From Synaphobranchus kaupii (taxonomy: Eukaryota; Chordata; Actinopteri; Anguilliformes; Synaphobranchidae), in assembly GCA_029718625.1 (NCBI GenBank), contig CM056377.1, positions 39,494,699 to 39,558,698 of the forward strand: 64,000 bases of DNA, read 5' to 3'. The notes below the pieces were generated by a model. That model saw nothing but the letters and a program-made list of their open reading frames with translations. It was not told where the DNA came from and did no database searches. Positions within the stretch are counted from its first letter, which is position 1. Every line of letters begins with the position of its first letter. The translations under genes were made by a program, and so were the position numbers. Shown here one piece after another: positions 11,785-42,715 of the stretch.

Positions 11785-12499
11785 TACATGACCTTACATA
11801 GGCTATGCTAATTAAAACACAAATTTAACCAATGAATGAAATTTACTTTAAAGTGGCTTACATGTCTGTAGCCAGGGTTGCAATTGTGGTCAACAGCTTA
11901 ATCCAGCGTACATCCAGTTCCCCTACAAGATGTAAAGGTGGAGGTAAAGCGGGGTTTTTATGAAATTGCCAACCGGTCCAATGTTATCGGTGCCATAGAC
12001 TGCACAGCCCAGTGAATGTTTTTATTGAAAGGTCGGTGAAACGCCGGATAAACTTGATTTAAGAGTTAAGGTTTTTTAGAACGCGCCAGAGAGATTCTAA
12101 AATAAGGTAGCCTATGTGATTACCCGATTTCAAACCACAATTCACATGCACAGAACCCCAACAAAATTAATAATGTTTAATTTATTTCCAGGCTGTGATA
12201 AAGCAATGCGCTCGCTCGTCCGATGCAGACGTAGACGCGCAGCTATGCGTTTCTTCGCTTCCAATTTAAGGTCAATTAATTTTTATTTTTTATTTTACTA
12301 GTTCGTGTGAGGGGCAATCCTGCATGGATGGTAGCCTACATGTTATCTCCTGCTAGGCCTTTACCAGTTCATGACACCGGTACTGACAATATACTAAACA
12401 ATTTTTTTTTCCACTTGAGTGAACATCTGCTGATAAAACTTTGATTTTAGTGTCAGAATAATTATTTCCTTTGCTTTTTCTGGGGCATATTGACTAGGT

Positions 12500-12722
12500 A
12501 TGGAACTTTAAATGGAAGTGACAGCCTCCATATAAGGCAATTCGTGGGCGTGGATTTATGCTAATAACAAAATAATGTGGACGCGCTTCGTACGTGATGC
12601 TAAAAAATCTGCCTTTCCCACACGGTTTGATGAATCCGGCACAAATATTTTGTACCAACTTGTTTCCTATATAAATGTACGCATGTACGCACATATTTAG
12701 GAACGCTTCATGAATGAGGCCC
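12500..12722. repeat. Possible transposon end ending in GAATGAGGCCC
   Basis: The stretch ends with TTCATGAATGAGGCCC, a terminus like that of the MITE at 31769-33329. No matching left end was found nearby, so this may be a truncated copy or chance similarity. Confidence 0.3.
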
Positions 12723-12869
12723 AATTGTGTGCATTCTGTGTACAGAAAATGTCAACAGGTCATTAAAACAACTTCAACTCTCCATATAGCCACGGCTAAC
12801 AAAACAATTAATAAATTTATATTTTATTAACTAGACTAATGTGGTATCTAAAAACATCTAAACATCTAA

Positions 12870-13604
12870 AAACAAGAGCTTAATAAGATCCAGCTCACTC
12901 AAAACAGAGCTGCCCGTCTTGCTCTTCACTGCTCAATGAGGGACAGTGTGGAAGGGATGCATGCCAGGCTGTCATGGATGAGGGTGGAAGAGAGACTGGC
13001 ATACAGCCTGGTCCAGTATATAAGAAACATTTGTGCCTTAAGAAAACTTACATACTTATATTCAGTTAACACACACAAGTGATAGACATTGTTATGATTC
13101 CAGACACGCCTTCATGAGACGCTTGACGTTACCTTTACCTAAAACTAATCCTTTAAAGAAAACTGTAATGTATAGAGCTATGTCAAACTGGAACAAATTA
13201 CCACTGTATTTAACCCAGTTTACCAATAAGATCAGTTTTAAAAAGAAATTAAGAACAGCAATTATTCAGAAAGAAATCAGTTTAGGCTAAATATGATATT
13301 CTGTATGTGAAGGTTGATTATATCTGTGGTGCTAACTTAGGTAATTCTTCACTGTGCACTAGTATTGCATGTCTAATATTTGTTTGTTTTAACCATTTAC
13401 TGCTAAGTTGACATTATGAATGTGAGAGAACTACTTATTGTCTCTTATTTTTATTTCTTTTTTTTTAAATTTATTGATATTGTGGATTGTATATAATGTG
13501 ATGTCTGAATGTCTTGTCTTGTCTTTTGTGTGGACCCCAGGAAGAATAGTTGTTGCTGAGGTAATAACTAATGGGGATCCTAAATAAACAAACAAACAAA
13601 TCTA
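12870..13604 (+). mobile_element. 5'-truncated LINE (non-LTR retrotransposon) 3' end
   Basis: The C-terminal ORF2 relic is followed by a 3' UTR with the GTGGACCCCAGGAAGAATAG motif and AATGGGGATCCTAAATAAAC, ending in an (AAAC)n tail at about 13586-13600. Such endings are common in fish LINEs. The 5' boundary is approximate. Confidence 0.7.
12888..13290 (+). pseudogene. LINE ORF2 C-terminal remnant
   Basis: Translation gives QLTQNRAARLALHCSMRDSV and later RAMSNWNKLPLYL and FKKKLRTAI. These match the characteristic end of the reverse-transcriptase ORF in fish non-LTR retrotransposons (QNRAARLAL...MHxxLxW...VExRL). The two parts lie in different frames, so the ORF is frameshifted. The endonuclease and RT core are missing (5' truncation, usual for LINEs). 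Confidence 0.75.
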
Positions 13605-33883
<20,279 letters not shown>

Positions 33884-33923
33884 GCCAAAGGGGCAAGAGT
33901 CTCCCCGCCTTGCAAGTCGCCTG

Positions 33924-33948
33924 CCCCCCCCCCCCCCCCCCCCCCCCC
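33924..33948 (+). repeat. Poly-C run in the wdr48 3' UTR
   Basis: Twenty-five consecutive C residues begin 41 bases after the stop codon. Its length is likely polymorphic and prone to sequencing error. Confidence 0.85.
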
Positions 33949-35358
33949 TCGCCGCCAGCCTGGACTTCACACTCATCTTACTGGTTCCATGAGTAGTACT
34001 CTAGAAGCCACACTCAACCCTGGGTTAGATGTTACTCTGATCGACCAGGCCCGCACCACATTTTTATTACAGAGAAGTCAGTCCCTTCTGTAACATGCAA
34101 GTGTTATAGAAAAACCGCTGCCCTCAAAAACGGCTACGTCGCAAAATGAGAAGAGAACACATGGGTATGCGGGATTTATTGTGCTGTGTGTACAGTGGAT
34201 GGGTTTAGACTAAAGTAATATCCAGGTCATTAAAATTTTTATGATTTAGGTTTTTTTTTTTTTTTTTTTTTGTTTCCCGAGTTGTTTTTGTATTTAAGGT
34301 TTTTATTATTCTCATTGATTTGAGGGGCACGCCCATTTTGAAGGATGCCTTGTTAGTTGTATGCATCGCTATTCATTTTGTGACGTGAAAGGTAAACCGC
34401 ACGCTTTCCTGGTTTTGTTTTTCCACGTACATTCCAGAAACTTACCCGTTCCCGACGATGCATCGCGGCAATACTGTCTTTCTGTTTTTGTAACGGTTAT
34501 ATCAAGAACGACCTAGACATTCAGGCAACAGTACCGAACAATCAAGTGTTTCACTAAACGTAAAGGAGCGATGGGTAGTCAGCTGGCTTGTGTTGCTTTG
34601 TTGGCTGTCGGTTTCATAGATGGAGACAGGTTGTGAAGGCTGGGTGGGGTTTTCTCACCACAAATGTATCATCTTAGCTTATATTGAAGTGCAGAGGGTC
34701 TCTGTTTTCTGTAAATAATCTGTTCTTACTTTTAGGCAACTTGAAATAATTCGTTTTATTTTGGGAAAAGTTTTTTTTCCAGAGCAACCATTGTTTTCTT
34801 TGAACGAATGCTTTTTTTACGAGAGTAAAAAAGAAGTTTAACTGAATAATCTTCTTTTCTTCAATCTTGAAAAGGAACAACTCAAGTTCACGAAAAAAGG
34901 GGCCATCTTACCTAGAGGTGACACCACACCATTGTTCTCCCGGTATTACCCATGACTGCCTGCTATAAAGCATCAGCCTGTCGCTACTCATAGAAACAAT
35001 ATATGCCATGAGCGCTTTGTGGACAACATGGAGTATTGGCTAAACAGGAGAGCAACAGTCAGTCCATTCATCTTTATGCAATACCAACTGCTCTGCAAAT
35101 TGAAATCTATAGAATGACGATGGGAATTGCACAGTGTTATAGCAAATGTATTATATTTCTGGCAAAAATAATTTTAATTTCTGGGATTAGTCCAAAAATA
35201 CAATTTTAAAGGCCACTCTTAAGTCTAGTTGTTGTATAAGCTGTAAATGAAGCGAACTATAGGGAATATGTAAAGCTGACATATCCTCAACCAGTGTATT
35301 ATTTAAGCTCCCTGTGTTGATTAACTATATGTAGTATATTTTGGTTTAATAACTGCTA

Positions 35359-35364
35359 AATAAA
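35359..35364 (+). terminator. Candidate wdr48 polyadenylation signal
   Basis: An AATAAA lies about 1.5 kb downstream of the wdr48 stop codon, in AT-rich sequence with no intervening recognisable gene. It is one plausible 3' end; another AATAAA lies at about 35675. No transcript evidence is available. Confidence 0.3.
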
Positions 35365-37180
35365 TTGACCAATATAAAGAGTGAACAAACGGTTATTTTA
35401 GTTCCAGTGGTGCTAATCCTGCTTATATTGTACAGATTCCGATATAGACTGTTCTGACCTATTGATTATAAGGTGAAATTTGTGATGACTTCAGGATTTT
35501 ATTATTCCATAGAAAATTGAAGATCCAACAAAGATGATTCTCAGTACTTTGAGCCTAATCAGTCAAAAAGTGGTTCTGAGTGATTAGTCACCAAGGACCT
35601 AAAATCTGGGAAATAATATGCTGAACTGAAATCAGATATGCTTTTAAAAAGCTTTTATATAACCCTAAATGCAGGGAATAAATAGCCATGATATAGGGCT
35701 TTTACTATATCATAAGAATATATTTGTCAGAATTATGTTAAACGTTTTTGGAAGCCCCCTAAGAATGTTTGAGTGGCTGAGGACAAGGCCTAGGAAGGAC
35801 CTAAATTACATTCTCCAAAATTGTGAAATAGTTAAATTGCAAGGTTGGCATATTGAAAAATGGTAAAATGTATTTCCATTTGTAATCCAAGTGATGCAGT
35901 CAAAACCAAAAAGGAGCATTTTAACTTCAATGATTAACATTACATTTCAACTACCATATAAAAAAAAGAAAGCAATTTGAAGGCCAAATTTTTTTTCCTC
36001 ACTTTAGCAGTGACTGTGCTTCCATCTTGCCTAAAGAAATCTTCTCCCACGTGAGCAACTAATTATTTGTAGTTGTCACTCCTTTATTACAGGTACATGA
36101 TCTCACTTGTTAAACTTTTTTTATTAATTCCACATTTGTGGAATGAAACCCCCATATTTGTCTTTATTGAGAAGTAACTTCCTGAATCATGTGGTTCCCC
36201 TGGTTTTCTATAACACGGACGCATTCAATCCTGGCTTCAACCGCCTGATCAATAATAAAAAAATGTTTCACAAAATCATAAATCTGTCTGAGCCCCTCCC
36301 TTCTTGCATGGTTATACAGGAAAGTACGAGTATGAGCTGATAGAGCTATGGCTATATAAGAAAGATTACACGGTTAGACACTTTCAGAAACACAAACTGA
36401 GTTGTATAGGCCTACACATCAAAGCAGTTTGATGTGTATGCCTGTAATACTACTTGTGCATAACTGAAGTGCAAGGTGTAGTTCTAGGGAAAATGTATGA
36501 GCGAATGACGTCGCCTTGTCTAGTCTGAGGAACAGCTGCCATCTTCCCAAGACATACCACTGCTCAAAATAAAATGGCTTTGCAAACTAGCCATTACCCT
36601 TTAGAGGTAAAATAAACAAATAAATGAACATGTTTAATGATTCATTGGATTTCTCTAGTTGCTCCAACATGCCAATAGCACATGGCTGGAATCCAGTCAG
36701 CACATAACATGCCAATAGCACAAATGGCTGGAATCCAATCAGTTTGGCAACTTCAGTCTCTTGGAAGTCTCACCCAATGTGGGAACAGAGGCTAAGCACC
36801 AGTGAAGCTATGTTACTGCATGTTATATCCTTTCCAAAAAATTTGAATATCATGGAAAAGTTTTTTTTTTTTTTCATAATTCCATTCAAAAAGTGAAACT
36901 TTCATAGATTATAGATTCATTACACACAAAGTGAAATATTTCTAGCCTTTATTTGTTTCATTTTTCATAATTTTGGCTTACAGCTCCAGAAAACCCCCCA
37001 AAACAGTATTTCAAGAAATTAGAATAGTGTGTCGAAAATCAGCATTTACTTCAGTTATTTCAGAGAATGAATGTTTTAGACTGAGTGTGACACTCTAATC
37101 ATCTAATTTACTCAAAACACCTACAAAGTTTTTCTACAGGTGTGTCGTTAAATTGGACAGGTATCTCAGTTTGGTTCAGT

Positions 37181-37484
37181 ATGGGGAAGACTGCAGACTT
37201 GACAATTGGCCAGAAGACCATCATTGACACCCTCCAGAAGATGGGTAAGCCACAAAAGGTCATCGCTAAGGAGGCTGGCTGTTCACAGAGTGCAGTGTCC
37301 AAGCATATCAATAGAAAGTTTAGTGGAAGGGAAAAATGTGGCAGGAGAAGGTGCACAAGTAAAAGATGACCGTAGGCTTCAGCGGATTGTCAAGCAAAGA
37401 CGATTCCAAAATTTGGCGGAGATGCAGAGGGAGTGGACTGAGGCTGGAGTCAGTGCTTCAAAAACCACCACGTACAGAGTGTGA
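37181..37484 (+). pseudogene. Tc1-like transposase relic (DNA-binding half only)
   Basis: MGKTADLTIGQKTIIDTLQK and VIAKEAGCSQSAVSKHIN show the N-terminal helix-turn-helix of Tc1 transposases. A frameshift lies near 37340-37370, after which the other frame continues DDRRLQRIVKQRRF and WTEAGVSASKTTTYRV. The catalytic domain is deleted: the coding text runs straight into the inner terminal-repeat sequence at 37487. Confidence 0.85.
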
Positions 37485-38222
37485 CACTCAGTCTAAAACA
37501 TTCATTCTCTGAAATAAATCGAGCATAGCGTCAGTTCAGGCAAGTCACGAGAGTGAAACCTGGCCATAGATAATCAGCTGACAGCTCAGCTGAGTAGTGA
37601 CGATTCACCCATCAGTCCATTCACATAACAAGGCGGTCTATTTAACCGCCTCGTCCTACCATGGTGGATCCCCTGTCAGCACACCCGCTGCACATAAAAC
37701 CCCCTCCCCTCCACCCCAGCTCCATCCTCTTCAGTTCCCCATTGCGCACATACACCTAGCCTATATCGCTCCTGCATGAATCACTAACATTTTTCGAGTG
37801 CCTACTGATTTCTTTTCCTCTCTCCTTCCCGCTTCGGCAACCGCCGGAGCGGTAGCTATAGATCAACAAACATCGTTCTCCAGAAGCAGACGGTCAGCTC
37901 CAGCTCCATGCATGTACCCAGCTATGATGCACCTGCCGGGCTTCAATCAGTCTTCCTCACCGGCTCCTTATACATTGACATTTTCATATGTTCGGTCTGC
38001 AAATTTCTATTCTGTAATCAGCATTTTAGTAACCGGTGCCAGTCAGCGGCGGATAGACTTCCCCCTCAGAGTCAGGTTCTGCCCAAGGTTTCTTCCTGCT
38101 AACAGCAGGGAGTTTTTCCTTGCCACTGTCGCCCTAGGCATGCTCTACGGGGGTTCAGGCCCGGTTCCTTGTAAATTGTTGTGATAATGACACTTGAAAG
38201 TGCCATATATACTGTATATATA

Positions 38223-39096
38223 CAGTGCATCCGGAAAGTATTCACAGCGCTTCACTTTTTCCACATTTTGTTCTGTTACAGCCTTATTCCAAAATTGATT
38301 AAATTCATTTTTTCCCTCAAAATTCTACACACACCCCATAATGACAATGTGAAAAAAGTTTTTTTGAGATTTTTGCAAATTTATTAAAAATAAAAAACTA
38401 AAATTTCTCATTTACATAAGTATTCATGAATCACCTATCAAACGAGCCCCAAACCATCACTCTGTTGCCAGATATGGAGTAGATGTGGATGGATCACTGC
38501 AAGGGTTATTTCTCCGGACTCATTTTCCTATAGAACTCTATGGGGAAAAAAGTCAGGAGAAACAACCCTTAAAGTGATCCATCCACATCTACTCCATATC
38601 TGGCAACAGAGTGATGGTTTGGGGCTCGTTTGATAGCTCAGACCCTTGATAACTTACAGCCATTTAGCCAGCCATGTGTTCCATACTGTACCAGTGTAAT
38701 TTACAGCTGAATCTAGTCTCACCCCCCAATTTCCATAGAGATCCATTCAAATGCAGAGAGATTATAGTATCGCTTGTAACAGTACCTGAAAATAAGATAT
38801 CGACAGTTTTTTGATGTTGATGGTCACAGACTTCAGGAAGTAACAGCATGTAAAGGATATGCGACCAAATATGAAATATGATACTTTAAAAATACGTTAA
38901 AGCAAAGGGTATGAATACTTATGTAAATGAGAAATTTTAGTTTTTTATTTTTAATAAATTTGCAAAAATCTCAAAAAAACTTTTTTCACATTGTCATTAT
39001 GGGGTGTTGTGTGTAGAATTTTGAGGGAAAAAATGAATTTAATCAATTTTGGAATAAGGCTGGAACAGAACAAAATGTGGAAAAAGTGAAGCACTG
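38223..39096. mobile_element. TA-flanked 874-bp foldback element E2
   Basis: CAGTGCATCCGGAAAGTATT and its inverted partner bound ~200-bp arms (38223-38427 and about 38908-39096) flanked by TA. This is a Tc1-type terminus with no resemblance to that of E1. The central 38435-38815 segment is nearly the same as the E1 core (29634-30015). Non-coding. Confidence 0.85.
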
Positions 39097-39097
39097 T

Positions 39098-39137
39098 ATA
39101 TATATATATACAGTATATATATATATATATATATATA
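39098..39137 (+). repeat. (TA)n microsatellite
   Basis: An alternating TA tract directly follows element E2 and probably expanded from its TA target. Confidence 0.85.
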
Positions 39138-39597
39138 AAACTGACTGAATGGAATCTGTCAAAACCATTCTCAGTGCTGCGGTTCTGTTCTAGCGTAACC
39201 CTATTGGGGGTTGTGCAGCTGCCCTCGCCGCCATACCCATGCTTGCTCGCGTGGATGGGCGGGAGGGCTTGGTGAACAGAACCATACCGCCAAACCTAAA
39301 ATGTATTGTTTCATAATGTCAATAAAGTTATTTGAACAACAGTGGCCTGACTGAACTGAAGTAAATGCTGATTTTCGACACACTATTCTAATTTCTTGAA
39401 ATGCTGTTTTGGGGGTTTTCTGGAGCTGTAAGCCAAAATTATGAAAAATGAAACAAATAAAGGCTAGAAATATTTCACTTTGTGTGTAATGAATCTATAA
39501 TCTATGAAAGTTTCACTTTTTGAATGGAATTATGGGAAAAAAAAACTTTTCCATGATATTCTAAGGATCTGTATATTGATTCAGTGTGCTATTAGCA

Positions 39598-39860
39598 CAG
39601 GAGTAGGCAACCCTGGTCCTGAAGTACAGATGACGTTTCTGGTTTTTGTTCCATCTGAACATTTTGTTGGCAGGTTCGATGGATGATTTAACGTCTGAGC
39701 CGGAATATTCTGAACGGTGATTCAAGTGCCTCCAGAACATGGTTACCTGCATTCATTACACCTGATTCATTTAAATGAATCCAGTTATGTAGTTACTGGT
39801 TTGGATGGAGCAAAAACCAGGACCATCTCTGGCACTCCAGGACAGGGTTGCCTACACCTG
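39598..39860. mobile_element. hAT-type MITE with 8-bp target duplication
   Basis: The ends CAGGAGTAGGCAACCCTG and, inverted, CAGGTGTAGGCAACCCTG pair. The flanks TATTAGCA and TCTTAGCA agree at 7 of 8 bases. Non-coding, 263 bp. Confidence 0.78.
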
Positions 39861-39869
39861 TCTTAGCAT

Positions 39870-42715
39870 ATTATCTGTGTAAACTATTCCAGTTCCCTGT
39901 CACACACAGGTATGCCTACAAATGTTTTACCTGACATTCTGTGAACATTGAATCGTACAATAGCCAAGGAGGTAGGACTTCACTGGCAATACAGCAATAA
40001 GCCTAAAGGTTGTTGTGAGTTTGGCGAGACCTCAAGTTGCCCTGAAGTTCCCTGGTCAAGATGATCAATAGTAACAATTTTCTCAAGTATTTGTAAAATC
40101 AAGTCACAATGAAATAGAGAACATTTCACATGAGATTTATTTTCAATTTCCAGGGTTAAATTGGCATCACCTTATTCAGTGCATCAAGGCTACAATAAAT
40201 CCAACCTCCTGCATCAACGTTTCCAGTCAAGATATAAATTCAGCATTTAGTTACTTTGCTACCTTCTACTTTGACTCCTGAAAAAAAATATAAACGTAGT
40301 TTCACATACAATTAAATCCACCCATCATCATTACTTGGAAATAATGTGAAAGCATATTAATCTATAGTTCTCCAAATTGTGACATTTTTGGAGATAAGCC
40401 TACTAGTATTATTTTATATTTTAAACTATTATGAATACACCAAATATTAATATTTAAGGCAGAATTTAGCAAACTTTAAATTGACTTTAAAGTGAAATGT
40501 TTCAGATAGTATAGATTTCTGAATTTCAACCTGTCACTCAGGTACAGGAATTAATGCATAGACAACAGCAGTGCTACATGGCTGAAGGCATATATGCATT
40601 TATATATACACTGCACAAGTAGAAACAATGTTGAGACAAGGACTTTGGCATACCATATATAGCTACTCAGTGCTGATATCACATATGTTATACAACCTTT
40701 TTACTTGTCTGTCCAGGTTAATTAAACCAAAGTTGTCCTGCTTATTTCGGGTATTGTCCTGCATATTACAATATGGGTGCCCCGTATTTTACTTACATAT
40801 GTCAATCGAAGAAAAACGTCTTGTCATACACAATAATCCATGTTTCATTATTTGATTTTCCGCAGATCAATCACATAACTTCCTTTTTAAAAATGTAGGG
40901 CTGTAGTTTAGAAGGTAAATCAAAATTAACATAGTAAGGATTTATGTATAACTAATTTAATCAGATTTTGTTTGTGCTTATCAATTGGTTGCAGACTAGT
41001 AAACTGCGTACACTGAACAAAGGTTTTAATGAATCGCAGTAGCTGTTCTAAAGTAATGTTCAAGTTTAACTATTTGTCACTGGCTAAAATAGTACAAAAC
41101 ATTTTTCAGTGTTCTTCCTCTCATTTGTCCTACTTGAGCAGTCACACACAGAGACAACTCTTGAAATTGCACATAGGGATATATGAACATAAACATTATA
41201 TCTTTGTACTCATTTAAAGTAGCAGACAATGATGGCAAATACTTATAAAACATATCAAAAACATATTACTGTGAAAGTAGCCTTTACAACACCGATGAAG
41301 TATAGATTTTGTGCAGTATTACTGTAAACACTCAAAACGTTAATTCACATTTAACAAAAAAAGATATAAGCATGTCCAACAATTTAACATAGATATAACA
41401 GCCATTTTTGTATTTAGAACCACTGAAATGTAGTAGACATCCAGTGTGGGTTTAGATACATATTTTTGTGTTTATGGGGGGAAATGGGATTTTTGCAAAC
41501 TTGATGAGAGGTTTTTTTCTCACCTTTGCCATGTTTTTGGCACATACAAAAACATTATCTTTAACAGATTCAGCATAAACATCCTGTTTAACCAAAAAAA
41601 CATTTTCGTCATTTTAACTTTTTCCTGTCCAGTGCATTTTTACTTTTTCTTCACTTGAAGTGTTTAAGCAAAATATGTAAGCACAACTACATATATGGCA
41701 ATTCCATATTTATATTTTTCTTTTAAAAAATAACCTTCCAGGCTGAGCACAAAAAGTAATGCCAGACTGTTATTAAAACATTTAAAAATGGTTCAGATTC
41801 ATTTTAGTGCTGTTCCATACCAAAATCAAGAACCTAAACACATAAAGAATGCTGCTTGTATCAAACAGAGGCTAACAAATTCCCTGCATTATTGATTTCC
41901 TGTTTATTATGTGCTGCACTTTGGCCTGTGAGTGTGAGGTACTGGAGAACTGTTATAGTGATTGGATGTTATGCTCACCAATAAGGCAAAGTACTGTTCA
42001 TTGACATTCTGAAATTGAACTCTTGAAATTCAAGAAAAATTATATTTATATAATTTATACTGTATGTATATAAATTTTCTTTAATTTCAGAAAGTTTACT
42101 CAACCTACTGTGCAGAACTGAAAGTAATGTTAAAATACATTAACTGATGGTGTATCCTTATAGAAAATGTACCATTCATTCTTAAATGTCTGAATAACAG
42201 ATTTACTTGTATTGTATTCCTCTTAAATGTCATTATAGGTCACATGCAAACTGTGTGTAAAATAGATGTAATTATATTGTGTTAAGATTCATATAATTTT
42301 TTGTATAATATTTTTGAGGTGTGTCCAGTTATATCATTACTCACAAAGTGAATTGTGATATTGCACGCGGTCTTTTTGCGTCTGTGATACAAGGAAATAA
42401 AAATAATTAATCCTATGACAAAAAAAGCAAGGATCTGTGTCATGCGCTACATTCAATTCTTTAAAAACTAATCAGTACTGCTCTATTAAATGAACCATTA
42501 TGACTTCTCATTCTTCAAATACGCCGCAAACCTCCAAATGGCTAATGGTTTCCAATATGAAATTAAAGTAATGGGTGGCAGAGTCATCAAGTAAGATCAC
42601 AATCAATCTTGGCCCTACAGCTTGTTCTCACCTGTTCCGTTTTCTACTTTCCACCAAATCCAGTGCGCGAGCACGTCAGTAAGCTAAGGTTAGTTGGCAG
42701 AAGCCAGACGAGCCC
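39870..42715 (-). other. AT-rich gorasp1 3' flank, probable 3' UTR
   Basis: No coding potential or recognisable transposon is seen over 2.8 kb. The part nearest the gorasp1 stop is likely its 3' UTR. Where the transcript ends is not visible beyond the hexamer candidate at 41903. Confidence 0.45.
41903..41908 (-). terminator. Candidate gorasp1 polyadenylation signal
   Basis: TTTATT on the plus strand is AATAAA on the transcript strand, about 0.8 kb beyond the gorasp1 stop codon. It appears to be the first canonical hexamer after the stop. Longer 3' ends are possible because the AT-rich sequence continues to about 39.9 kb. Confidence 0.3.

Larger units (their letters stand above)
33884..36838 (+). 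other. wdr48 3' UTR and intergenic DNA
   Basis: There is no coding sequence here. It begins with the wdr48 3' UTR, which contains a run of 25 C (33924-33948) and a T tract near 34252-34271. The rest is AT-rich with no repeat family or conserved gene that I recognise. The small open frames are not protein-like. Confidence 0.5.
37518..39350 (+). mobile_element. LTR-like retroelement insert, interrupted by element E2
   Basis: Foreign, less AT-rich sequence separates the inner and outer parts of the Tc1 right arm. It contains the segment AAGGTTTCTTCCTGCTAACA followed by GGGAGTTTTTCCTTGCCACT, a common teleost interspersed-repeat motif, and ends with an AATAAAG signal near 39320. This layout suggests an LTR-type unit of about 950 bp once E2 is removed. 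I see no clean target duplication and no coding sequence, so the class is tentative. Confidence 0.4.
36838..39570 (+). mobile_element. Tc1-like element with nested insertions
   Basis: The long inverted arms are GAATATCATGGAAAAG to about GAATGTTTTAGACTGAGTG (36851-37090) on the left and 39355-39565 inverted on the right, with a further inner piece at 37487-37515. Between them lie a transposase N-terminal relic, an LTR-like insert, and inside that a second TA-flanked element (38223-39096). The exact outer ends are uncertain by about 15 bp. Confidence 0.75.
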
